Source: a virus
IMG/VR virus record: IMGVR_UViG_3300042914_000556
Location: 1-58,897 of that record
Length of the DNA: 58,897 nucleotides
Reading direction: 5' to 3' (one strand)
Shown: piece after piece, positions 6,105-12,185 of the stretch
How positions within the stretch are numbered: the stretch's first letter is position 1
Layout: each line of letters opens with the position of its first letter
Program-made: the position numbers and the translations under genes
The notes under the pieces: model-generated
Databases searched by the model: none
What the model was told of the DNA's origin: nothing
The model's input: only the letters and a program-made list of their open reading frames with translations

Positions 6105-7109
6105 ATGCGTATCCAACACGTCACCCCTATCCTCGTCAAGCGTTACATGAACGCCAACACACGCAAGCGCACCGTGTTTTTGCGTGGGCCATCGGGTATT
6201 GGCAAGTCTGAGGTTGTCTTTCAGACCAGCGAGTTACTCGCCGAGCACATTCCCAACTGGCAGGGGGTCATTGATCTACGCTTGGCACAGATGGAGCCCA
6301 CTGACCTGCGCGGTGTGCCGTCGGTTGTCGAGGGGCGTACCGTGATGAACCGGCCTGACTATCTGCCATCCGAGGGTGCGGGCATTCTGTTTCTCGACGA
6401 GATCACCTCAGCACCACCGTCAATCCAAGCGGCGGCGTATCAGCTAGTGCTCACACCAGAGGACTACGGTATCCCTGACACATGGATGGTCATCGCTGCG
6501 GGCAACCGCAAGACTGACCGAGGTGTGACGTACAACATCGCAGCACCGCTGCAGAATCGTATGTGCGACATCGAGGTATCTACTACGCTGGATGACTTCA
6601 CCAACCATGCTGTCAAGTACATTCGCCCAGAGATTCTGTCGTTCCTGCGCGACCGCCCTGACCTGCTGCACAAGTTCGAGCCGACCGGTGATATCAAACC
6701 GTTCCCATCGCCACGCTCATGGTTCGCTGTGTCGCACACACTTGACCTCGACCTGCCAACGCAAGACCGTGTGGAGCTGATCAAGGGTGACATCGGCGAG
6801 GAAGCAGCACTCATATTCGAGACGCACCTGCGTGTGTACGAGACAATGCCGCGCCTTGACGACATCCTCAGTGGCAAAGATGTACCAGTGCCGAAGGAAC
6901 TCAACGTGCGCTATTGCGTAGCGATGGGTCTTGCTACCCGTTTGTCTGCTGATAACTTCGACAAGGCGTGGAATTTCCTTGAGAAGATGCCCGGAGATAT
7001 TCAGACGCTGACCATCAAGCTAGCGTACAAGCGTGACAAGTCACTGACTAGCAGCCCTGCGTATACCAAGTGGGCGGTTGCCAACCAAGCAGCATTCTCA
7101 CGCGCATGA
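6105..7109 (+). CDS. MoxR-family AAA+ ATPase, 334 aa
   Basis: ATPase of the MoxR/CbbQ-like AAA+ class. Walker A GPSGIGKS is at residues 28-35, Walker B GILFLDEI near 93-100, and a sensor-1 region VIAAGN near 127-132. MoxR ATPases work with VWA-domain partners as chaperones or metal-centre assembly factors, and a VWA/zincin protein is encoded two genes downstream. Length is normal for the family. AAGGAG stands before the ATG, and the gene is preceded by palindrome copy 8. Its last codons overlap the next gene (ATGA at 7106-7109). The viral substrate is unknown. Confidence 0.9.
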   Translation: MRIQHVTPILVKRYMNANTRKRTVFLRGPSGIGKSEVVFQTSELLAEHIPNWQGVIDLRLAQMEPTDLRGVPSVVEGRTVMNRPDYLPSEGAGILFLDEITSAPPSIQAAAYQLVLTPEDYGIPDTWMVIAAGNRKTDRGVTYNIAAPLQNRMCDIEVSTTLDDFTNHAVKYIRPEILSFLRDRPDLLHKFEPTGDIKPFPSPRSWFAVSHTLDLDLPTQDRVELIKGDIGEEAALIFETHLRVYETMPRLDDILSGKDVPVPKELNVRYCVAMGLATRLSADNFDKAWNFLEKMPGDIQTLTIKLAYKRDKSLTSSPAYTKWAVANQAAFSRA

Positions 7110-7435
7110 GATCGATAGGCACACATAACGGCGTAGCGCCTGTCTTGGAATGGGAATACGCTGACCGTGACAATGTGCTGCATACATCCAACACGCTGTG
7201 TGCCACGATTGTGTGGCGCAAGGAATCATGGGGGCCGAATGGTACACAACGCAGAGCAGTGCGCGCAGCGCCATTCGCCTACATACGCAGCGTGGGATAT
7301 AACCCCGATGGATTGTTGTTCACCACGGGTAAGTATCTGGTAACTAGTACATCGTTCGACGCAATGCGTGAGTTCGACAGCATCGAGGATGCCAAGACCT
7401 ACGTGGAATCTATATTTGCAATGGAGACAACATGA
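7106..7435 (+). CDS. Hypothetical protein, 109 aa, paralogue of next gene
   Basis: Start chosen at the ATG overlapping the MoxR stop (ATGA). The C-terminus (FDSIEDAKTYVESIFAMET) matches that of the next protein (FESLEEAKLYIESIHSLES), and both have an N-terminal aromatic WE/WF and a central beta-rich section, so the two genes look like a diverged tandem duplication. No known family is recognised. The location inside the MoxR/VWA unit suggests a role in that module. Confidence 0.7.
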   Translation: MRSIGTHNGVAPVLEWEYADRDNVLHTSNTLCATIVWRKESWGPNGTQRRAVRAAPFAYIRSVGYNPDGLLFTTGKYLVTSTSFDAMREFDSIEDAKTYVESIFAMETT

Positions 7436-7647
7436 GCACACTTACATGGTTTGAAAACTTCGACGGCGATGCGTGGATAGGCCACGTACCACCTGTAGAG
7501 AATGATGTGTACGGTATCGTGCGCAAGCTACGACAGCCCGGGGGATACATTGCCATCATCAACCGCAGCCTTGACGTAGAGTTCTTCGAGTCACTGGAGG
7601 AAGCCAAACTTTACATCGAGTCCATTCATAGTTTAGAATCAAGCTAA
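7432..7647 (+). CDS. Hypothetical protein, 71 aa, paralogue of previous gene
   Basis: Overlaps the preceding stop by ATGA (7432-7435). Shorter copy of the same fold as the 109-aa neighbour: WFENFDGDAWIG at the N-terminus, a beta-rich middle, and the shared C-terminal motif F-[DE]-S-[IL]-E-[DE]-A-K. The TAA stop (7645-7647) is the first half-site of palindrome copy 9. Confidence 0.7.
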   Translation: MSTLTWFENFDGDAWIGHVPPVENDVYGIVRKLRQPGGYIAIINRSLDVEFFESLEEAKLYIESIHSLESS

Positions 7648-7684
7648 TCCCATGGGATTAACCCTACTCATTTACTTACGGAGG
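7644..7684 (+). repeat. Palindrome leader cassette B (includes palindrome copy 9, 7645-7660)
   Basis: Same 41-bp unit as 4887-4927 (two mismatches): palindrome, ACC, two variable bases, then ACTCATTTACTTACGGAGG with the Shine-Dalgarno for the VWA/zincin gene. The palindrome supplies the stop codon of the previous gene. Confidence 0.9.
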
Positions 7685-7688
7685 TTTT

Positions 7689-8846
7689 ATGTCATCACAT
7701 GAGAAGCGCATCGATCTTGCATACAGCAAGCTAGGTCTACGCGAGCCATTCATCGCTGCAGTTATGACACGCGTCAAGCGTGAGATCACCACGTCTATAC
7801 CCACTGCAGCCACCAACGGTAGCGTGTGCAAGTACAACCCTGACTTCATGGACAAGTGGGATGACGAGCAGTTGTTCGGCCTTGTGCTGCACGAGTCATG
7901 TCACGTTGTTCTTATGCACATGTGGCGCAGAGACGGGCGTGACCCATCGCTGTGGAACTACGCCAACGACGCGATCATCAACGCGTACATCAAGTCACGC
8001 GGGTACAAGCTACCCGATGGCGGTGTGCATGTGAACTGGGTACGCGACGAGCACTCATCCGAGTATGTGTACGACAAACTCAAGAAGCAGCAAGATCAAG
8101 AGCCACAGCGCGGTAAGGGTGGTAAGGGTGACGGCGATGGCGACGACGATGCACCACAATCTCCTGCCGGTGGGTTCGACGGTAGCGGTGACTTGGAAGA
8201 TGCCGTTGACGAGGCGACACGCACTGACATGGAAGCGACCATCATTGCTGCTGCACAGATGGCGAAAGACTGCGGGCATGGGTCTGCGCTCATCGACCGT
8301 GTGCTCGACAACGTGGGCAAGTCCAACGTACGCTGGCAAGATGTTACTCGCTCGATGATGACTGAGAGTGCTGCTGCTGACTACACGTACCTACGCCCAT
8401 CACGGCGCTTCATCGGTGCAGGGTTGTATCTGCCATCGCTACGCACTGACGCGCTCGGTGGTCTTGCCATTGGCTTCGACACATCAGGTTCGATGGGGCC
8501 ACGTGAGTGCAACCAGATCGCAGCCGAGCTACAAACTATCATCAATGACCTGCAGCCCGCGTTCGTCGAGGTTGTGTATTGCGACAGCAGCGTGACGCAC
8601 GTCGAGCGGTTCGAGCGCGACGATGAGCTTGTACTGCACCCGAAGGGTGGCGGCGGCACACGGTTCAAACCTGTGTTCGATCACTTCGCTGACAGCGGTG
8701 AGCACTACTGCGGCATGATCTTTTTCACTGACATGGAAGGCGACCTCGATGAGTGCGACGAGCCAGAGTACCCAGTGATATGGGCTGACATCGGCAGATC
8801 ACACCCAGACGCACCATTCGGTACGCGTGTCGAGGTAGCGTTATGA
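7689..8846 (+). CDS. Zincin/VWA-domain protein (DUF2201-like), 385 aa
   Basis: Two-part protein. The N-terminal half has a metallopeptidase-like motif HESCHVVLMH (residues 68-77, HExxHxxxxH). The C-terminal half is a von Willebrand A-like domain with MIDAS sequence DTSGS near residue 263 and a following GGGGT loop near 320. A Gly/Asp-rich low-complexity linker (around 140-170) joins them. This architecture is known from DUF2201-type proteins encoded beside MoxR ATPases. The nearby MoxR ATPase (6105) is the likely partner. The Zn-binding residues appear intact. GGAGG precedes the ATG, supplied by leader cassette B. Confidence 0.85.
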   Translation: MSSHEKRIDLAYSKLGLREPFIAAVMTRVKREITTSIPTAATNGSVCKYNPDFMDKWDDEQLFGLVLHESCHVVLMHMWRRDGRDPSLWNYANDAIINAYIKSRGYKLPDGGVHVNWVRDEHSSEYVYDKLKKQQDQEPQRGKGGKGDGDGDDDAPQSPAGGFDGSGDLEDAVDEATRTDMEATIIAAAQMAKDCGHGSALIDRVLDNVGKSNVRWQDVTRSMMTESAAADYTYLRPSRRFIGAGLYLPSLRTDALGGLAIGFDTSGSMGPRECNQIAAELQTIINDLQPAFVEVVYCDSSVTHVERFERDDELVLHPKGGGGTRFKPVFDHFADSGEHYCGMIFFTDMEGDLDECDEPEYPVIWADIGRSHPDAPFGTRVEVAL

Positions 8847-8870
8847 TTTATTCAACAACTGGAGAGTCTT

Positions 8871-9149
8871 ATGGCGACAAATGAACGCGAGATACTGAAC
8901 CGACTTGTTCGTATTGAAAGTAAACTAGTGCGCGGGTTCGAGGAACTGGGCGTTAACATCGACATTGAATCTGACTGGATTACAGTTGATGATGCGACAC
9001 GCACGGTGTACATTTCTACGCTCGGGCGGTCGCTTACTGTGATGTTAAGTGACATGGTGCGCTTAGGCGCGAAACAAATTGGTAAAGACTACGAGATTGT
9101 TCACAAGGGCACTAACGTCGGTGTGATTAACTTTAGGCCAACAACCTAA
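8871..9149 (+). CDS. Hypothetical protein, 92 aa
   Basis: Small protein of unrecognised family. The N-terminal 30 residues are a probable coiled helix (EREILNRLVRIESKLVRGFEEL), followed by a beta-rich section. TGGAGAG lies upstream of the ATG. The TAA stop (9147-9149) is made by palindrome copy 10. It may belong to the MoxR/VWA unit, 24 bp after the VWA gene. Confidence 0.65.
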   Translation: MATNEREILNRLVRIESKLVRGFEELGVNIDIESDWITVDDATRTVYISTLGRSLTVMLSDMVRLGAKQIGKDYEIVHKGTNVGVINFRPTT

Positions 9150-9162
9150 TCCCATGGGATTA
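9147..9162. repeat. 16-bp palindrome, copy 10
   Basis: Last full copy. Its TAA is the stop of the preceding gene and it ends 19 bp before the ATG at 9182, followed by TTTACGGAG. No full copy was seen downstream; a half-site GGGATTA is at 9721-9727. Confidence 0.9.
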
Positions 9163-9181
9163 ACTTATTTACGGAGAAATC

Positions 9182-9415
9182 ATGAGACTTGTAGCCGTTG
9201 CCAATTTACTCAAACAAAGCAAGAGTGTGCTTACTAAAATCTTTGCCAACCCGTCGGCGTACGTTCTTGCTGAGCAAGAGTTGTACGACGCACGACGATA
9301 CCTGCTGATGAACCAGTCCGCTGCGGATTATCACCTGCAGATGACTGTGTTCTACCAGAACTCGATTGATCGACTAGAGAAGTATCTAGAAAAACAGAGA
9401 GGAACCAAGCTGTGA
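9182..9415 (+). CDS. Hypothetical helical protein, 77 aa
   Basis: Small, almost wholly helical protein (LAEQELYDARRYLLMNQSAADYHLQMTVFY pattern at residues 29-60) of unrecognised family. The ATG has ACGGAG at a good distance. The stop overlaps the GTG start of the next gene. It begins a run of short overlapping genes to 12185. Confidence 0.65.
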   Translation: MRLVAVANLLKQSKSVLTKIFANPSAYVLAEQELYDARRYLLMNQSAADYHLQMTVFYQNSIDRLEKYLEKQRGTKL

Positions 9416-9621
9416 ACGTCAAAGATGAAGCAAACAAGATGGCAGATCGTCTACGTGAGTACCCACGTGGCGAAGAAGACTTAGACACTGCTACGATGCT
9501 AATCAAACTTGCTGATGTGTACACGGTGGCACGTGAGCTTGCTTACGCTAAGTCGCATGAGCACAGGAACGCTACGTATCAAGCGTTGGTTGACTTAATA
9601 AAAGGCAAACCTGTAGACTGA
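9412..9621 (+). CDS. Hypothetical helical protein, 69 aa
   Basis: GTG start overlapping the previous stop (GTGA), with AGAGG upstream. Helical, charged, no known family. Its stop TGA (9619-9621) abuts the ATG of the next tiny gene. Confidence 0.6.
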   Translation: MNVKDEANKMADRLREYPRGEEDLDTATMLIKLADVYTVARELAYAKSHEHRNATYQALVDLIKGKPVD

Positions 9622-9728
9622 TGGAACTCTATAACTTGATTACTTTCGCTGGTGGTGTGTTGGTTGGTATAGGTGTGACATTGTTGATCACCTGTGCCGC
9701 CTTCGCCTACTGGATATTGAGGGATTAA
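9621..9728 (+). CDS. Small membrane peptide, 35 aa
   Basis: Short frame MELYNLITFAGG... with one hydrophobic helix (about residues 7-31) and a C-terminal positive residue. Its start overlaps the preceding stop and the next gene begins two bases after its stop, so it fits the coupled arrangement of the run. Function unknown. Confidence 0.55.
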   Translation: MELYNLITFAGGVLVGIGVTLLITCAAFAYWILRD

Positions 9729-9730
9729 CT

Positions 9731-9946
9731 ATGAACTTACTTGACGCGATCATTAAAGAATTCGAATTAAAGAACGACGCATACCTCGCGAAGAAGTTGG
9801 GGGTTATGCCGTCACGCATTAGCAAGATGCGGCACGGGAGACTGAGCGTTACTGACTCATTCATATTGGTGGTGTACGACAAGACCGGCTGGTCGATTGA
9901 ACGCATCCGTGAAGAGATCAAGAAAGGGGAGGAGTCACTGCTATGA
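9731..9946 (+). CDS. Small HTH DNA-binding protein (Cro/XRE-like), 71 aa
   Basis: Residues 17-45 (AYLAKKLGVMPSRISKMRHG) read as a classical helix-turn-helix with the turn at GVM and a recognition helix PSRISKM, so the protein probably binds DNA as a Cro-like regulator. GAGGG seven bases upstream drives the ATG. This Shine-Dalgarno overlaps GGGATTA (9721-9727), identical to a half-site of the left-arm palindrome, so autoregulation is conceivable. The stop overlaps the next gene. No target is proven. Confidence 0.8.
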   Translation: MNLLDAIIKEFELKNDAYLAKKLGVMPSRISKMRHGRLSVTDSFILVVYDKTGWSIERIREEIKKGEESLL

Positions 9947-10122
9947 ACGATACTAAATTCTGCACGAGCTGCCAGACAACCCAGCCACTTGCTACGGGCG
10001 AGTTCAAACAAACCAAGAGCATCCGTCGCTGGATATGCAGGGGTTGTCTAGACCACAAGTACGAGAGCATCTACAAAAACAGGAACCCACGCCCTGCGCA
10101 TGCACCGAGAGGTTCGTTATGA
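9943..10122 (+). CDS. Zinc-finger-like protein, 59 aa
   Basis: The start overlaps the HTH gene's stop (ATGA). Residues 7-10 CTSC and 32-35 CRGC form a CxxC...CxxC zinc-ribbon-like pair separated by about 22 residues; the tail is basic and Pro-rich. Probable DNA- or RNA-binding or protein-contact module. Too short for automatic calling but well placed between two coupled genes. Confidence 0.65.
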   Translation: MNDTKFCTSCQTTQPLATGEFKQTKSIRRWICRGCLDHKYESIYKNRNPRPAHAPRGSL

Positions 10123-10328
10123 CTAGAGATGACATTATCCGTATGGCGCAGCAAACCGGCTGGGACTTTGGCTGGGAAATGACGGTCGAGCAGGTTTGCG
10201 AGTTTGCCAACCTAGTCGCAGCAGCGGAGCGCGAGGCGTGTGCTGAGGTATGCGAACTGATGTATGACTATGGGTGGTTAGATGCAAAAAGGTGTGCAAG
10301 GGAAATCCGCGCAAGGGGAGAGGTATGA
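10119..10328 (+). CDS. Hypothetical protein with EREACAxxCE motif, 69 aa
   Basis: The start overlaps the previous stop (ATGA). The pattern MTRDDIIRMAQQTGWDF at the N-terminus and EREACAEVCE near residue 41, with a C-terminal CAREIRARGE, is common in phage and prophage proteins of proteobacteria, with no known function. The gene at 10410 repeats the EREACA and IRxRG parts. Confidence 0.7.
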   Translation: MTRDDIIRMAQQTGWDFGWEMTVEQVCEFANLVAAAEREACAEVCELMYDYGWLDAKRCAREIRARGEV

Positions 10329-10423
10329 ATTACCCGTTAGGTATGGTGCTGTTTGTAATCGGACTTGCTTGCTGGTCTTTCTTTATGGGGTTTTTGTACG
10401 GGATAAATTATGACAGAGGATAA
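10325..10423 (+). CDS. Small membrane peptide, 32 aa
   Basis: MNYPLGMVLFVIG... with one hydrophobic helix across residues 4-26. The start overlaps the previous stop (ATGA), and the end overlaps the next gene by 14 bases. Third tiny membrane peptide of the arm. Function unknown. Confidence 0.5.
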   Translation: MNYPLGMVLFVIGLACWSFFMGFLYGINYDRG

Positions 10424-10751
10424 CGCAGAAGTAATGCCAAATATAGATTACATATATTCGGCGGTGATAGCGGACAGTGAGGCACTAGAAGAGGCAAAGA
10501 TGACGTTAGAAGTCATTAAGAAAACTGATCCGGGTGTCTACGATGAAATGATTAACGACACGCTTTCACTAATTCGCAAAGCACTGAGCAGTTCTATCCT
10601 TAGTGTTGTCGATAGAATGGTCAAAGTAGAAGTAGAAATGGAGCGCGAGGCGTGTGCTGCGTTGTGCGACAAGATATCTGATGAGGATGGGTTCGAAGGC
10701 GGCTACGCAAACCGTTGCGCGTTCGCTATCCGCGAGAGAGGTGCGCCATGA
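10410..10751 (+). CDS. Hypothetical protein with EREACA motif, 113 aa
   Basis: N-terminal part unique, helical and acidic. The C-terminal 40 residues (MEREACAALCDKI, then CAFAIRERG) mirror the protein at 10119-10328, so the two share a duplicated module. No function known. The ATG lies inside the preceding membrane-peptide gene, and the stop overlaps the next start (ATGA). Confidence 0.65.
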   Translation: MTEDNAEVMPNIDYIYSAVIADSEALEEAKMTLEVIKKTDPGVYDEMINDTLSLIRKALSSSILSVVDRMVKVEVEMEREACAALCDKISDEDGFEGGYANRCAFAIRERGAP

Positions 10752-11227
10752 CTGACCGAGAACTAATGCAGCAAGCGTTGGATGCGCTGGTAGAAATACA
10801 TCCGGGCAACATGACACCAATGGCAGAAGAATCGTGGAACAAAGCAATCGAAGCACTCCGCGCCCGACTAGCGCAGCCGTTACCTGAAAAATCCAAAGGC
10901 GCGTTAAGTCATGAAGAAAACAAGAGGCACAACAAAAAGATTCTGGACAAGTTCTATGAGGAGAACGCGCATCTTTATAAAGCGCAGCCAGAGCAAGAGC
11001 CGGTGGCGTGGATTTATTCTCACAAAGGTCAAAAAATCGTATCAATGAATTATGTTGCTGGTGTTCGTGCTATCCCGCTCTATACCGCCCCACCACAGCG
11101 CGAATGGAAAGGGCTGACGGATGAGGAAATGCGGTGTTTTGTTGATGATTTCTTGTCACCAGAAAAAAGCGCCCGTGAGGTGTTTAACGCCATCGAAGCC
11201 AAGCTGAAGGAGAAGAACAGTGGCTAA
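10748..11227 (+). CDS. Hypothetical phage protein, 159 aa
   Basis: The start ATG overlaps the previous stop (ATGA). Begins MTDRELMQQALDAL, with EALRARLAQP, EQEPVAWIYSH and PLYTAPP in the middle and REWKGLTDEEM near the end. This modular pattern is widespread in proteobacterial phages and prophages without known function. The last 10 residues and their DNA are repeated in the gene at 11422. AAGGAG for the next gene lies inside its last codons. Confidence 0.75.
   Translation: MTDRELMQQALDALVEIHPGNMTPMAEESWNKAIEALRARLAQPLPEKSKGALSHEENKRHNKKILDKFYEENAHLYKAQPEQEPVAWIYSHKGQKIVSMNYVAGVRAIPLYTAPPQREWKGLTDEEMRCFVDDFLSPEKSAREVFNAIEAKLKEKNSG
11189..11219 (+). repeat. 31-bp direct repeat, copy 1
   Basis: Identical to 11650-11680. 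It encodes AIEAKLKEKN at the ends of two paralogous genes and contains the AAGGAG that serves the following gene. Confidence 0.85.
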
Positions 11228-11429
11228 ATTACCTTACACAATTACCATCTGCCCAGACGAGCCGAACCCTAAACAGTTCACGGCATTGACCCCCGCTATT
11301 GTTCGAGCCTTACGTTACACAAATGACTTAACGATAGACCAAAGACAGCACGTTTATCCGACAGCGCCACAAGCGATAACGCAGATTAACTGCCATAAAG
11401 ATAAACCGCAAGGAGAGAACAATGACTGA
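11220..11429 (+). CDS. Hypothetical protein, 69 aa
   Basis: GTG start overlapping the previous gene's end, with AAGGAG nine bases upstream inside the 31-bp repeat. Unrecognised small protein (MAKLPYTITICPDEPNP...), soluble, with no motif. Its last codons overlap the ATG at 11422. Confidence 0.6.
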   Translation: MAKLPYTITICPDEPNPKQFTALTPAIVRALRYTNDLTIDQRQHVYPTAPQAITQINCHKDKPQGENND

Positions 11430-11685
11430 CCGAGAGCTAATGAAAATGGCGAACCGTATTGAGGCACTGGCATTTGAAATGAAAGCGCCAAACGCCCACA
11501 CACCACAATTTGTCATGCTTGCAAATGAAATCCGCGCTCGCGCTCGACTAGCGCAGCCTGAACGCGAATGGCAAGGGCTGACGGATGAGGAGATGCACGA
11601 ATGTGCAGGTGAATATCCTTGGACACCAACAGGATTGAAGTGTTGCAGAGCCATCGAAGCCAAGCTGAAGGAGAAGAACACATGA
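11422..11685 (+). CDS. Hypothetical phage protein, 87 aa, paralogue of 10748 gene
   Basis: Begins MTDRELMKM and ends REWQGLTDEEM...AIEAKLKEKNT, matching the ends of the 159-aa protein at 10748-11227 but lacking its middle; an internal deletion after duplication is likely. AAGGAG precedes the ATG. The stop overlaps the next start (ATGA). Confidence 0.7.
   Translation: MTDRELMKMANRIEALAFEMKAPNAHTPQFVMLANEIRARARLAQPEREWQGLTDEEMHECAGEYPWTPTGLKCCRAIEAKLKEKNT
11650..11680 (+). repeat. 31-bp direct repeat, copy 2
   Basis: Second copy of the 31-bp sequence at 11189-11219, again at the 3' end of a gene and again providing the Shine-Dalgarno of the next gene. Confidence 0.85.
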
Positions 11686-11798
11686 GTGACCAGCAGATGT
11701 ACGTATTGGCAGGGTTAACGTGTTTAGTGCCGCATTTCCATCCTCGTGTGTCTTTGGTCCTCGGCGTGATGTTTTTATGTTTGGGGTTAATTGTATGA
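11682..11798 (+). CDS. Small membrane peptide, 38 aa
   Basis: MSDQQMYVLAGLTCLVPHFHP... with a hydrophobic stretch around residues 7-16 and a second at 24-37. AAGGAG lies in the upstream repeat. Overlaps its neighbours at both ends by ATGA. Function unknown. Confidence 0.5.
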   Translation: MSDQQMYVLAGLTCLVPHFHPRVSLVLGVMFLCLGLIV

Positions 11799-12016
11799 GA
11801 TGCCCAGTGTGTAATTCCAGATCGACAGTCTTGGACACGCGCCAATTAAAATCTTACGTTCGAAGACGACACACTTGCGACAGTTGCCAAGCTAGATTTA
11901 CGACGCATGAGAAGGTTGTTGATACAGGCCCTCTCAGAGCAGGGCGACGTACACCGGAGCACATGGCAGAGATGAGAGAGAAATCGAACAGATGGGGAAG
12001 AGATGAACTGTCCTGA
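11795..12016 (+). CDS. NrdR-like zinc-ribbon protein, 73 aa
   Basis: Residues 3-6 CPVC and 29-32 CDSC frame a zinc ribbon. The line CPVC...LDTRQ...RRRHTCDSCQARFTTHE closely follows the N-terminal DNA-binding ribbon of NrdR, the bacterial repressor of ribonucleotide reductase genes. The ATP-cone domain of NrdR is missing. It may imitate or compete with NrdR at its DNA sites, or act as a phage-specific regulator. The start overlaps the previous stop (ATGA). The next gene encodes a second protein of the same type and overlaps it by 14 bases. Confidence 0.75.
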   Translation: MRCPVCNSRSTVLDTRQLKSYVRRRHTCDSCQARFTTHEKVVDTGPLRAGRRTPEHMAEMREKSNRWGRDELS

Positions 12017-12185
12017 GTGCGAGAGCAGCAAACTAAACATATACGATTCTCGGCATATTGGTAACCATGTAGTACGCAAGAGGAAGTGCTTAGCTTGCGA
12101 CGAGCGGTTCTACACCATCGAGAGTTACATGTCAGAGGAACAACTGGCGGAAGTCGAAGCGATAAGACTAGGACTATTAGAATGA
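12003..12185 (+). CDS. Second NrdR-like zinc-ribbon protein, 60 aa
   Basis: CPEC (3-6), DSR, RKRKCLACDERFYTIE (about 26-40) again match the NrdR zinc ribbon; a short acidic helical tail replaces the ATP-cone. It is diverged from the preceding protein, so it may bind a different site or form a heteromer with it. Its stop overlaps the DNA polymerase start (ATGA), linking it to the replication operon. Confidence 0.75.
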   Translation: MNCPECESSKLNIYDSRHIGNHVVRKRKCLACDERFYTIESYMSEEQLAEVEAIRLGLLE

